In this document: piece by piece, positions 11,086 through 21,223 of the stretch | Numbering within the stretch: position 1 is the first letter of the stretch | Layout of the letters: each line of letters begins with the position of its first letter | Assembly: GCF_001428485.1 (NCBI RefSeq) | Contig: NZ_LMHS01000001.1 | Location: forward strand, 248,404 to 312,403 | Length of the DNA stretch: 64,000 nucleotides | Direction: 5' to 3' | DNA from: Microbacterium sp. Root180 | GTDB lineage: Bacteria; Actinomycetota; Actinomycetes; Actinomycetales; Microbacteriaceae | Notes under the pieces: model-generated | Database searches by the model: none | What the model saw: the letters and a program-made list of their open reading frames with translations, nothing else | Told to the model about the DNA's origin: nothing | Program-made: the position numbers and the translations under genes

Positions 11086-12775
11086 GTGGGCTACATCGAC
11101 ATCGCCGCCGTCTCGTACGCGCTGCCGGACGGCCGGCCACTGCTGGACGAGGTGTCGTTCCGCGTCGGTGAGGGGTCGACCACCGCCCTCATCGGCCAGA
11201 ACGGCGCCGGCAAGACGACGCTGCTGCGGATCGTGCGCGGCGAGATCGCGCCGCACTCGGGAGTCGTGTCGATCGACGGCGGGCTCGGAGTCATGGACCA
11301 GTTCGTCGGCCACGGCGTCGCCGGGCAGACCGTGCACGACCTTCTCATCGCGGTCGCCCCCGACCGCGTCCGCCGCGCCGCGCGGGAGCTCGAGGACTCC
11401 GAGGCCGCGATCATCGAACGCGACGACCTCGAGACGCAGATGAGGTACGCCGGAGCGCTCGCCGACTACGCCGAGGCCGGCGGGTACGAGTACGAGACCG
11501 TGTGGGACACCTGCACGACCGCCGCGCTCGGCATCCCGTTCCCGCGTGCCCGGTTCCGCGAGCTGACGACGCTGTCGGGGGGGAGAGCAGAAGCGGCTCG
11601 CGCTCGAGGCGCTGCTGCGCGGGCCCGACCAGGTCCTGCTGCTCGACGAACCCGACAACTACCTCGACGTGCCCGGCAAGCGCTGGCTCGAGGAGCGGCT
11701 GCGCGAGACCCCGAAGACCGTGCTGCTCGTGTCGCACGATCGTGAGCTGCTCGCCCGCGCGGCGGATCGCATCGTGACGCTCGAGGCGGGCGGCGCGGGC
11801 AGCACGGCCTGGGTGCACGGCGGCGGGTTCCGCTCCTACCATCGGGCACGCGATGAGCGGATGCTGCGCCTCGACGAGCTGCGCCGGCGGTGGGACGAGC
11901 AGCACGCGAAGTTGAAGGCGCTCGTCGCGACGCTCAAGGTCAAGGCCACCGCGAATGACTCCTTCACGTCGAGGTACCGGGCCGCCCAGACCCGGCTGCG
12001 CAAGTTCGAGGAGGCCGGGCCGCCGCAGGAGCGTCCGCCCGAGCAGGACCTCGCGCTGAGGCTGAGGGGCGCCCGCACGGGCAAGCGCGCGGTCGTCGCC
12101 GAGCGGCTCGAGCTCACGGGGCTCATGCAGCCGTTCGACCTGGAGGTGTGGTTCGGCGACCGCGTCGCGGTGCTCGGATCCAACGGATCGGGCAAGTCGC
12201 ACTTCCTGAGGCTCCTCGCGCGCGGCGGCACCGACCCCGACGCCCGGCTCGGCCACGTCACGACGACGGGTGCCGGGCTCGACCCGGTGGCCCACGCGGG
12301 CCGCGCGATCCTGGGCGCCCGCGTCGTGCCGGGGTGGTTCGCGCAGACCCATCGGCATCCCGAGTTCGCCGGGCGGACGCTGCTGGACATCCTGCACCGC
12401 GGCGAGGATGCCCGCGCCGGGCTGCCTAGGGATGCCGCGAGCTCGGCCCTCGACCGCTACGGCCTCGTCTCCCAGGCGGAGCAGGCGTTCGACAGTCTGT
12501 CGGGCGGCCAGCAGGCGCGGTTCCAGATCCTGCTCCTCGAGCTCTCCGGCGCGACGCTGCTGCTGCTGGACGAGCCGACCGACAACCTGGACCTCGTCTC
12601 GGCCGAGGCGCTGCAGGACGCCCTGGCGAGGTTCGAGGGCACCGTCCTCGCCGTGACCCACGATCGCTGGCTCGCCAAGAGCTTCGACCGATTCGTGGTC
12701 TTCGGCGGCGACGGGCGGGTGTACGAGGCCGACGCGCCGGTCTGGGATGAGGCGCGCGTCGCGCGCGAGCGCTGA
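11086..12775 (+). pseudogene. ABC-F family ATPase interrupted by a single-base frameshift
   Basis: Read through one correction, this is a 562-residue ABC-F protein with two nucleotide-binding domains and no membrane segments. The first has Walker A GQNGAGKTT; the second has Walker A GSNGSGKSH, signature LSGGQQAR and Walker B LLLLDEPTDNLD. ABC-F proteins act on ribosomes in antibiotic protection or translation control. At 11577-11590, just inside the first signature motif (LSGG), a G-run is followed by one extra A. The correct reading EQKRLALEALLRGPDQVLL resumes in the +1 frame; without correction, translation ends at 11745. The rest is intact, so this is either a very recent mutation or a sequencing error. 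The start is GTG 11086 after AGGGAAAG. Confidence 0.85.
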
Positions 12776-12803
12776 CGGATGCCTCGGCCCGAGGTATCCG
12801 TCA
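12773..12803 (+). terminator. Hairpin at the end of the ABC-F gene
   Basis: A 15-bp stem with one mismatch (12773-12787 with 12789-12803) includes the stop codon itself. There is no T tract. It separates the ABC-F gene from the guaB3 cluster. Confidence 0.5.
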
Positions 12804-12855
12804 GCTCGTGTCTCGGGCGCCCATCGGCCCGGCGGGTAGGCTGGGGGGCGTGAGC

Positions 12856-13974
12856 ATGGAGATCGAACTCGGCCGCGCCAAGCGCGCACGCCGCGCGTAC
12901 ACGTTCGACGACATCGCGGTCGTGCCCTCGCGGCGCACCCGCAACCCGGAGGACGTCTCGACCACGTGGACGATCGACGCGTTCAGCTTCGACATCCCGG
13001 TGCTCGGCGCCCCCATGGACTCCGTCGTCAGTCCGCAGACGGCGATCATGCTCGGACAGCTCGGCGGCCTCGGCGTGCTCGACCTCGAGGGCCTGTGGAC
13101 GCGCTATGACGACCCGGCGCCGTTGCTCGCCGAGATCGCCGGCCTCGAGAAGGCCGCCGCGACCCGCCGCATGCAGGAGCTCTACACCGAGCCGATCAAG
13201 CCCGAGCTCGTCCGCGACCGCCTGGCCGAGATCCGCGCCGCGGGCGTCACGGTCGCCGGCGCGCTCACTCCGCAGCGCACGCAGGAGCTCTACGAGACCG
13301 TCGTCGCGGCGGGGGTCGACCTGTTCGTGATCCGTGGCACCACCGTGTCGGCCGAGCATGTCTCGTCCGTCGACCAGCCGCTGAACCTCAAGAAGTTCAT
13401 CTACGACCTCGACGTGCCTGTCATCGTCGGCGGTGCCGCGACCTACACCGCCGCCCTCCACCTCATGCGCACCGGTGCGGCCGGCGTTCTCGTCGGCTTC
13501 GGCGGGGGAGCGGCATCCACCACTCGCGCCACCCTCGGACTCCACGCGCCCATGGCCACCGCCGTGGCCGACGTCGCCGGTGCGCGTCGCGACTACCTCG
13601 ACGAATCGGGCGGCCGCTACGTGCACGTCATCGCCGACGGCGGCGTGGGCACCTCGGGTGACATCGTCAAGGCGCTCGCGATGGGCGCCGACGCCGTCAT
13701 GCTCGGTGTCGCACTGGCGCGGGCGACGGATGCTCCGGGTCGGGGCTTCCACTGGGGTCCCGAAGCCCACCACCCCAAGCTGCCGCGCGGCCGCCGCGTG
13801 AGGGTCGACCAGGTCGCCTCGCTCGAGGAGATCCTGTACGGCCCCGCGCCCGTCGCGGACGGCACGGCGAACCTCATCGGCGCCCTGCGCAAGTCGATGG
13901 CCACGACCGGGTACTCCGACCTCAAGGAGTTCCAGCGGGTCGAGGTCGTGGTCGCGCCCTACAGCGCGGGATGA
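12856..13974 (+). CDS. GuaB3-type IMP dehydrogenase paralog without CBS domains
   Basis: This 372-residue TIM-barrel protein of the GuaB3 family begins with the family signature EIELGRAKRARRAYTFDDIA. It lacks the CBS pair of GuaB. At the catalytic-loop position where GuaB has Cys312 it has GGGAASTTR with Ser221, so ordinary IMPDH covalent chemistry is not expected. The actinobacterial GuaB3 role is unsettled, and cyanobacterial relatives have been linked to GMP reduction. ATG 12856 is preferred because the G-rich Shine-Dalgarno then has seven-base spacing; GTG 12850 is possible. It begins a guaB3–SURF1–DUF3817–guaA operon, and its stop overlaps the SURF1 start (ATGA). Confidence 0.9.
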   Translation: MEIELGRAKRARRAYTFDDIAVVPSRRTRNPEDVSTTWTIDAFSFDIPVLGAPMDSVVSPQTAIMLGQLGGLGVLDLEGLWTRYDDPAPLLAEIAGLEKAAATRRMQELYTEPIKPELVRDRLAEIRAAGVTVAGALTPQRTQELYETVVAAGVDLFVIRGTTVSAEHVSSVDQPLNLKKFIYDLDVPVIVGGAATYTAALHLMRTGAAGVLVGFGGGAASTTRATLGLHAPMATAVADVAGARRDYLDESGGRYVHVIADGGVGTSGDIVKALAMGADAVMLGVALARATDAPGRGFHWGPEAHHPKLPRGRRVRVDQVASLEEILYGPAPVADGTANLIGALRKSMATTGYSDLKEFQRVEVVVAPYSAG

Positions 13975-14891
13975 CCGAGTCCGATCCTCAGCCGGCACCG
14001 GAGGCGCCTTCGCCTGCGGACGCCGAGTCCCCCGCGGCCGCCGACGTGCCCGCGGTCTTCCCGCCGACGCTGCGCGAGGTGATGCTTCGCCCGCAGTGGA
14101 TCGGGATGCTGCTGCTCTGCCTGCTGGTCGCCGGGGTCTTCGCGTGGCTCGGGCAGTGGCAGCTGAGCCGCGCCGTCGACACCGACCCGCTGCCGCCGGG
14201 AGCGACCGAGGAGCTGCGCCCTCTCGCGGATGTCGCGGCGCCGGGGGAGCTCATCCCGGAACCGGTCGTGGGGCAGCGGGTCACCGTGGAGGGCTTCTGG
14301 ATGCCCGGCGACTTCCTCGTCGTCTCGTCGCGATTCAACGACGACGTCGAGGGGTACTGGGTCACCGGGCAGCTGCGGATCGCCGGAACCGACGAGCCCA
14401 CGTCGGTGGCCGTCGCGCTCGGATGGGCGCCGACTCTCGACGAGGCGCAGGCTGCCGCGGAAGAGTTCGATGGCGGGGCAGCGGCCGCGGTCCGGACGCC
14501 GGTCACCGTGACCGGCAGGCTCATCTCCGACGAAGGGCCCGTGCCGCCTCCGCGCCGCGCAGATCCGCAGACGCTGACGCGGATGTCGCCGGCGGCACTG
14601 CTCGGCCAGTGGGACGACGTCGAGGGGCTCAACGTCTACCGGCCCTACGTCGCGTCTGCGGAGGCCCCCTCTCCGCTCGTCGACATCTCCTCGCCCGCGC
14701 CCGACGAGGGATCGGCGATCAACTGGCTGAACATCTTCTACGCGGCCGAGTGGGCGATCTTCGCCGGCTTCGCCTTCTACCTCTGGTACCGGCTGGCCCG
14801 TGACGCCTGGGAGAAGGAGGTCGAGGATCTCCTCGACGAGGCCGCGGACGAGGCATCCGCTCCGGAAAACACGCCGGAATCCCGCGGCTAG
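13971..14891 (+). CDS. SURF1-family cytochrome c oxidase assembly protein
   Basis: This 306-residue protein has one membrane helix near residues 43-62 (the GMLLLCLLVAGVFAWLGQWQ segment, with the typical W-x-G-x-W-Q-L motif) and a second near residue 260, with an extracytoplasmic domain between. SURF1 proteins help insert haem into the aa3 oxidase subunit I. A Pro/Ala-rich cytoplasmic leader of about 35 residues precedes the first helix. It is translationally coupled to guaB3 by an ATGA overlap. Finding it inside a purine operon is a conserved actinobacterial arrangement, not evidence of a shared pathway. Confidence 0.92.
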   Translation: MTESDPQPAPEAPSPADAESPAAADVPAVFPPTLREVMLRPQWIGMLLLCLLVAGVFAWLGQWQLSRAVDTDPLPPGATEELRPLADVAAPGELIPEPVVGQRVTVEGFWMPGDFLVVSSRFNDDVEGYWVTGQLRIAGTDEPTSVAVALGWAPTLDEAQAAAEEFDGGAAAAVRTPVTVTGRLISDEGPVPPPRRADPQTLTRMSPAALLGQWDDVEGLNVYRPYVASAEAPSPLVDISSPAPDEGSAINWLNIFYAAEWAIFAGFAFYLWYRLARDAWEKEVEDLLDEAADEASAPENTPESRG

Positions 14892-14900
14892 ACTGGATCC

Positions 14901-15442
14901 ATGCCCCGCGCCCCGAAGCTCGCCTCCTTCCCGGCCATCCGCGGAGCCCTGAAGTTCTACCAGGTCTGCGCGATCATCACCGGCATCGGGCTGCTGCTGC
15001 TCGTGGCAGAGATGATCCTGAAGTACACGCCGATCCACGTCGAGCTGTTCCTCGGCGGATCCGGGGGCTTCCTGTGGTTCGCGCCCGTCATCGCCGGGCC
15101 CGGCTGCGAGTGGTGGTCGCTGTTCGCGCCGATGACCAACGACTGCGAGATGATCTCGACGGGTGACGGGTTCAACCTGTCGCTGTTCATCCTCGTGGCG
15201 CACGGCTGGTTCTACGTCGTCTACCTCTTCTCGTGCTTCCGCGTGTGGAGCCTGATGCGCTGGCCGTTCGGCCGGTTCATCGTCCTGGCGCTCGGCGGCA
15301 TCGTGCCGCTGCTGTCGTTCTTCATGGAGGCCAAGGTCGGTCGCGAGGTCACCTCGTACCTGAAGACGCGCGAGGATGCCGAGCTGCACTCGCAGGCCGG
15401 CCACTCGACCCTCACCCACGCGATCCCCACGGAGAACAAGCG

Positions 15443-15446
<4 letters not shown>
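14901..15446 (+). CDS. DUF3817 membrane protein
   Basis: This 181-residue protein has three to four hydrophobic helices and the DUF3817 layout: [20 protein letters not shown] at the start, then a [11 protein letters not shown] segment and a final helix before GREVTSY. Helix 1 is followed by a Cys-containing extracytoplasmic loop (GPGCEWW and NDCEM) that is longer than in short DUF3817 proteins and could form a disulfide. The function is unknown. Its stop codon overlaps the TTG start of guaA. Confidence 0.85.
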
Positions 15447-17028
<1,582 letters not shown>

Positions 17029-17033
17029 CGGGT

Positions 17034-18428
17034 GTGACGACGTTTCCGGATGCCTCGTACCTGATCCTGTCGAGCAGGCTGATCCCCGACCACGACGGCG
17101 GGTACGCGATGGCCATCCTGTCGCGGGCGCGCCAGATGGCGGCGGCGGGTGTCGACGGCGGACGCGGCCCGCTCATCCTCACGTTCGACCCCGGGACGCC
17201 GGCCGACCATGCGCGCCACCGCCGCGCCTTCGACGAGCGAGAGCTGATCGTCGGCCCCGACCGCATGCGGAATCTCTTCGACGAGGCATCCGCTCCCTCC
17301 GGCGGCGCGGCCGCGTGGCTGCTCGAGGCCGCGGAGACCGGCGGGCCCGACCCGGCGCTCGAGTACCGGCGCGTCGACGACGCCGAAGGGCGTCCGATCG
17401 TGGGGCTGCCGGTGATCCACGGCGACCCCGACTGGCACATCACCTCCGCACCCGTCGCCGTGTACGGGCGGGACGGCGCCGTCGCGGGAGTCGTCGCCGG
17501 GTTCGGCGCCCTGTACCGTGCGTGGCTCGCCGACGTCGTGGCGCAGCTGCGCGCAGCATCCGGCGACACGCCCGTCGTCGTGATCTGCGAATCCCGGCAG
17601 CTCGGCGAGCTCATCGCCGGGTGGAGCGATCCCGGGGTGCGGCTGATCCACTCCATCCACACGATCCACCTCGAGCCGCCGCACACGCCCGACGCGCCGC
17701 TCAACCCGCTCTGGACCCGCTGGTTCACGCTCGCCGAGCGATTCGATGCCGTGCTCTGGCTGAGCGAGGCGCAGCGATCCGACGTCATCCAGCGCTTCGG
17801 CGAGGAGGGCGTGCACCTCGTGATCCCGGCCGGCGTGCCCGCGGCCTCCACCGTCGTCCCCGGGTCCGAGCGCGTGCCGGGCCGCGTCGTCATGCTCAAC
17901 CGGCTCGCACCGGGCAAGCGCGTGGACCACGCGATCCGCGCGTTCCGCGGCGTGCTCGAGGCCGTCCCGCACGCGACGCTCGACATCTACGGCGGCGGCG
18001 CCGAGCACGACGCGCTGCAGGCGCTCATCGAGGAGCTCGGGCTGACCGCTCACGTCGTGCTGCGCGGGATCACCGGAGAGCCCGAGCGCGTGCTGGATGC
18101 GGCATCCGCCTTCCTCACGACCTCGGCGTTCGAGGGTCAGGCGCTCGCGATCGTCGAGGCGATGGTGCGCGGGACCCCCGTCGTCGCGTACGACGTGCCC
18201 TACGGTCCACGCGACCATCTCGCGAACGGCGGCGGGGTGCTCGTGCCCGACGGCGACGAGACCGCCCTCGCCGCCGCGATCGTGCGGGTGATCGCCGACC
18301 CCGAGGAGCACGCTCGCCTGTCGCGCGAGGCCGCGCAGATGGCACGGCGGGTCGATCCCGACCGAGTCACGGAGGCCCTCGCCCAGGCCGTGGCCGACGT
18401 GCTCGCCGCCCCGTCGCGCCGGGTCTGA
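17034..18428 (+). CDS. GT4-family glycosyltransferase (TagE-like)
   Basis: This 464-residue glycosyltransferase has a GT-B fold. The N-terminal half opens with a GGYAMAILSRARQMA segment seen in teichoic-acid-type alpha-glucosyltransferases. The C-terminal half is a classic Glycos_transf_1 domain with NRLAPGKRVDHAIRAF, LDIYGGGAEHDAL and the E-x7-E region FEGQALAIVEAM. A role in decorating a cell-wall polymer is plausible but inferred. GTG 17034 lies seven bases after guaA, so it may be co-transcribed with the purine operon. Confidence 0.88.
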   Translation: MTTFPDASYLILSSRLIPDHDGGYAMAILSRARQMAAAGVDGGRGPLILTFDPGTPADHARHRRAFDERELIVGPDRMRNLFDEASAPSGGAAAWLLEAAETGGPDPALEYRRVDDAEGRPIVGLPVIHGDPDWHITSAPVAVYGRDGAVAGVVAGFGALYRAWLADVVAQLRAASGDTPVVVICESRQLGELIAGWSDPGVRLIHSIHTIHLEPPHTPDAPLNPLWTRWFTLAERFDAVLWLSEAQRSDVIQRFGEEGVHLVIPAGVPAASTVVPGSERVPGRVVMLNRLAPGKRVDHAIRAFRGVLEAVPHATLDIYGGGAEHDALQALIEELGLTAHVVLRGITGEPERVLDAASAFLTTSAFEGQALAIVEAMVRGTPVVAYDVPYGPRDHLANGGGVLVPDGDETALAAAIVRVIADPEEHARLSREAAQMARRVDPDRVTEALAQAVADVLAAPSRRV

Positions 18429-18437
18429 CCCCCTCGA

Positions 18438-18452
18438 TCCGCCGAGGGCGGA
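18438..18452. promoter_or_regulatory. Palindrome upstream of the tandem clpP genes
   Basis: TCCGCCGAGGGCGGA is a perfect 15-bp palindrome (6-3-6) in the 79-base gap between the glycosyltransferase and the first ClpP gene. It could be a regulator site for the clpP pair, for instance for the ClgR/PopR-like protein encoded at 22616-22978. It could equally be a weak terminator; there is no T tract. Confidence 0.35.
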
Positions 18453-18507
18453 GCCGCCCACGGCGGAATCGGATGCCGCGCCCCGCCGCCGCGCGCAGGC
18501 TGGGGCC

Positions 18508-19137
18508 ATGGCTGAAGAAGGCAGGATCCCCCAGTTCGGGGCCGAGGCGCGACGCGAGCTGTTCCATCAGCGCGTGCTCGTGCTGGACGGTCCGCTCGAC
18601 GACGACAACGGCACCCTCATCGCGACGCAGCTGCTCGCGCTGGCCGCCGAGGACGAGGCATCCGATATCGCACTGTGGATCCACTCGCCCGGTGGTTCGG
18701 TGCCGTCGATGCTCGCGATCCGCGACATCATGCGGCTGATCCCGAACGATGTCGCGACCCTCGCGCTGGGGCTCGCCTGCAGCGCCGGGCAGTTCCTGCT
18801 CTCCGCCGGCACGCGCGGGAAGCGCCGGGCGCTCCCGCACGCGAGGATCCTCATGCACCAGGGATCGTCGGGCATCGGGGGGTCGACCGTCGACGTCGAG
18901 GTGCAGGCCGACGACCTGCGCCACATGCGCGACACGGTGCTCGGGCTCATCTCTGAAGACACCGGGCAGGACCTCGATCGCATCTTCGAGGACTCGCTGC
19001 ACGACCGCTGGTACACGGCCGCTGAGGCGCTGGACTACGGATTCATCGACGGCATCGTCGACGACTTCGCGCAGGTCGTGTCGCGGCGCCGCCGGCCCGC
19101 AGGTCTCGGTCTCGGCCCGGCGGAGGTGGCGGCATGA
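18508..19137 (+). CDS. ClpP-family serine protease subunit, catalytic triad intact
   Basis: This 209-residue ClpP homolog matches the family length. The triad is visible: Ser92 in LACSAGQFLLSAG, His117 in ILMHQGS and Asp166 in HDRWYTAAEAL. The oxyanion region reads HSPGGSVPSM. ClpP forms tetradecameric proteolytic chambers fed by AAA+ partners such as ClpX or ClpC. No ATPase gene is adjacent, so this is likely an accessory pair beside the main clpP1P2–clpX locus elsewhere (inference). It overlaps the next clpP by ATGA, which suggests the two products are made together and may co-assemble. Confidence 0.92.
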   Translation: MAEEGRIPQFGAEARRELFHQRVLVLDGPLDDDNGTLIATQLLALAAEDEASDIALWIHSPGGSVPSMLAIRDIMRLIPNDVATLALGLACSAGQFLLSAGTRGKRRALPHARILMHQGSSGIGGSTVDVEVQADDLRHMRDTVLGLISEDTGQDLDRIFEDSLHDRWYTAAEALDYGFIDGIVDDFAQVVSRRRRPAGLGLGPAEVAA

Positions 19138-19721
19138 GCTCGTACACGATCCCGAACGTCGTGGCGCAGCATCCCCGCGGCGACCGCGTCATGGACGTCT
19201 ACTCGCACCTGCTGTCAGAGCGCGTGGTGTACCTCGGCACCGGCATCGACGCGGGTGTCGCGAACGCGCTGATCGCCCAGCTGCTCCACCTCGATGCCGA
19301 CAGTCCCGAGCGCGACATCCAGCTGTACATCAACTGCGAGGGCGGCGACCCGGCCGCGATGCTCGCGGTGTACGACACCATGCAGCACGTGCGGCCGGAT
19401 GTCGCGACCACCGTCGTCGGTCAGGCGATCGGCGTCGGTGCGGTGATGCTCGCGGCGGGCGCGGCCGGCAAGCGCGCGGTGCTGCCGCACGCTCGTGTGG
19501 TGCTTCATCAGCCGGCCGGGCAGGGCAGGGGAGCGATTCCGGATCTCATCCTGCAGGCCGACGAGCTGGTCCGCGTGCGCGGGGACGTCGAGGCGATCCT
19601 CGCGCGGCACACGGGGAAGGATGCCGCGCGGCTGCGGTCCGACACCGACCGCGACCGCGTCTTCACCGCCGTCGACGCGGTCGCGTACGGCCTCGCGGAC
19701 CGCGTGCTCGAGGAGCGGTGA
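19134..19721 (+). CDS. ClpP-like subunit lacking the catalytic serine
   Basis: This 195-residue ClpP paralog starts inside the stop codon of the previous gene. The active-site segment reads GQAIGVGAVMLAAG where ClpP has GQAASMGAFLL, so the nucleophile position is Gly100. His125 (VVLHQPAG) and Asp174 (DRDRVF) remain. The oxyanion strand is also altered, with CEGGDPAAM instead of the usual SPGGS. It should be proteolytically dead, like cyanobacterial/plastid ClpR. A structural or regulatory role within a mixed ring with the preceding subunit is the simplest reading. Confidence 0.9.
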   Translation: MSSYTIPNVVAQHPRGDRVMDVYSHLLSERVVYLGTGIDAGVANALIAQLLHLDADSPERDIQLYINCEGGDPAAMLAVYDTMQHVRPDVATTVVGQAIGVGAVMLAAGAAGKRAVLPHARVVLHQPAGQGRGAIPDLILQADELVRVRGDVEAILARHTGKDAARLRSDTDRDRVFTAVDAVAYGLADRVLEER

Positions 19722-19745
19722 GCGGACCGGCCGGGCCGCCCGAGG

Positions 19746-19942
19746 CGGTCAGGGCCGCGCGGCGCGGACGGCGGCGGCCGTGCACAACGTCGGCGATGAG
19801 GCCGATCCGGGCGCGGGATGACACGTGTCTGGGCGCGTCATGGGCGGAATGCCGACGTTGCGCACGCCGCGCGCGGGTGAGGCAGGGGGGGTGAGGCGGG
19901 GAGCCCCGCCGGTCAGGGCCGCGCGGCGCGGACGGCGGCGGC
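19746..19942. repeat. Perfect 33-bp direct repeat, 164 bp apart
   Basis: The 33 bases at 19746-19778 recur without change at 19910-19942. The second copy covers the last codons and stop of the metallo-hydrolase gene, so the first copy looks like a duplicated 3' end left in the intergenic region. The DNA between the copies is GC-rich and without a gene. Confidence 0.7.
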
Positions 19943-20626
19943 GACGTCGTCCGGTGAGCCCTGCCACGGCGCGCCGTGACCGGGCAGCACCCAGGTCGCA
20001 CCGAGTCCGGCGAGGCGGTCGAGCGAGTCGAGTGCGCGGTCGGGCTCGTCGGTGAACGGCGCCGGCTGCAGGCCGGTCGCCCCGGTGAGGACGTGCCGCG
20101 TCGTCAGGGCATCGCCGACGAACACGGCCTCGGCGGCCGGGACGTGCACCGCGATGCTTCCCGGGGAGTGGCCGGGAAGCGCGATCACGCGTGGGGCGCC
20201 GGGTAGGTCGAGCACGTCGCCGTCGCCGACCTCGATCACCTCGGTGAGGTACTCGGTGCGCCAGCCGCGCTTGCGCAGGGCATAGGTGAAGAAGCCGAAC
20301 GTCGGTCCGAGGCGCATCGGTCCCATCGACGTCTTCGGCTTGTCGCCGCCGCGGGCGCGGTCGGCATCGGCGGTGTGGACGTAGACGGGAACCCCGTGCT
20401 CGCGACGCAGTCGCTCGGCGAACCCGATGTGGTCGCTGTCGCCGTGGGTCAGCACCAGCCCCTTCACGTCGGCCGGGGTGCGATCGATCGCGGCGAGCTC
20501 CGTCTGCAGGTCGTCCCAGTGTCCGGGCAGCCCGGCGTCGATCAGGGTGACCCCCTCCGGCGTGACCACGAGGTAGGCGGCGACGACGTCATTGCCGATG
20601 CGGTGAAGATGTGGGCCGAGTCGCAT
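19913..20626 (-). CDS. Metallo-beta-lactamase-fold hydrolase
   Basis: This 237-residue MBL-fold protein has the metal motif THGDSDH (a HxDxDH variant of the usual HxHxDH), a distal LPGHSPGS histidine, VFVGDAL and a final LPGHG. The substrate is not predictable; relatives include thioesterase- and lactonase-like enzymes. It is divergent from a TetR gene with operator palindromes between them, so it is probably induced by whatever that repressor senses. The start is ATG 20626 with GGAGG upstream on the minus strand. Confidence 0.88.
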   Translation of the reverse strand: MRLGPHLHRIGNDVVAAYLVVTPEGVTLIDAGLPGHWDDLQTELAAIDRTPADVKGLVLTHGDSDHIGFAERLRREHGVPVYVHTADADRARGGDKPKTSMGPMRLGPTFGFFTYALRKRGWRTEYLTEVIEVGDGDVLDLPGAPRVIALPGHSPGSIAVHVPAAEAVFVGDALTTRHVLTGATGLQPAPFTDEPDRALDSLDRLAGLGATWVLPGHGAPWQGSPDDVAAAVRAARP

Positions 20627-20652
20627 GAGATTCCTCCGAGCTTGCGTGTAGG

Positions 20653-20684
20653 CTATGGTACATAGCTATCATAGCTTACGTCAA
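20653..20684. promoter_or_regulatory. Divergent promoter with TetR-type palindromes
   Basis: Two overlapping perfect palindromes, CTATGgtaCATAG (20653-20665) and AGCTATcATAGCT (20664-20676), lie between the hydrolase and TetR genes. On the minus strand, TTGACG (20679-20684) and TACCAT (20655-20660) form a good -35/-10 pair with an 18-bp spacer. The second palindrome sits inside that spacer, the usual place for a repressor operator. Confidence 0.7.
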
Positions 20685-20704
20685 TAGCCATGAAGGAGGA
20701 TCGG

Positions 20705-21223
20705 ATGCCGACACCCGACCGCACATCCCTGGCCGCGATCGTCGAGGCGGGCAGGCAGCTGCTCGAACTCGGCGGCCCCTCCAGGGTCACCATGCAGGCC
20801 GTCGCCGAGCGGGTGGGCGTGCGTGCTCCTTCGCTCTACAAGCGCGTGCGCGACCGCGATGCGCTCCTTCGCCTCGTCGCAGAGTCCGGTGTGGACGACC
20901 TGGGTGGCCGGCTCGCAGCATCCGATGGCTCTCTCCCGGCGCTGGCGCGCGCCTACCGCGCCTTCGCCCACGCGAACCCCGAGGCCTTCCGGCTCATGTA
21001 TTCGATCTCGGGGAGCGACGAGGCCCTCCGGCGCGCCAGTGAACCCGTGCTGCGCGGCGCCCGCGCAGCGGTGGGCGAGGCGCGGGCGCTCGAGGAGGCG
21101 CGGCTGCTCACCGCCTGGGCGACCGGGTTCGTCAACATGGAGCTCTCCGGCGCGTTCCGCCTCGGCGGCGACGTGGACGAAGCCTTCGAGTACGGGCTCG
21201 CTCGGCTCGCGGCGACGCGCTAA
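20705..21223 (+). CDS. TetR-family regulator with WHG-type C-terminal domain
   Basis: This 172-residue repressor has an N-terminal HTH in RVTMQAVAERVGVRAPSLYK and RVRDRDALLRLVAE. Its C-terminal part (YRAFAHANPEAFRLMYSISG) resembles the WHG domain of one TetR subgroup. ATG 20705 is chosen because AGGAGG lies five bases before it; an in-frame ATG at 20690 would overlap that Shine-Dalgarno sequence. It most likely controls the divergent metallo-hydrolase gene and itself. Its stop overlaps the convergent LigD-type gene by four bases. Confidence 0.9.
   Translation: MPTPDRTSLAAIVEAGRQLLELGGPSRVTMQAVAERVGVRAPSLYKRVRDRDALLRLVAESGVDDLGGRLAASDGSLPALARAYRAFAHANPEAFRLMYSISGSDEALRRASEPVLRGARAAVGEARALEEARLLTAWATGFVNMELSGAFRLGGDVDEAFEYGLARLAATR

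Noticed and set aside
11086-11745. A short complete 219-residue ATPase ending at 11745
   Set aside because: The last third of that frame is Arg/Ala nonsense, while the conserved ABC sequence continues in the next frame, so it is a frameshift artefact or mutation rather than a short gene.
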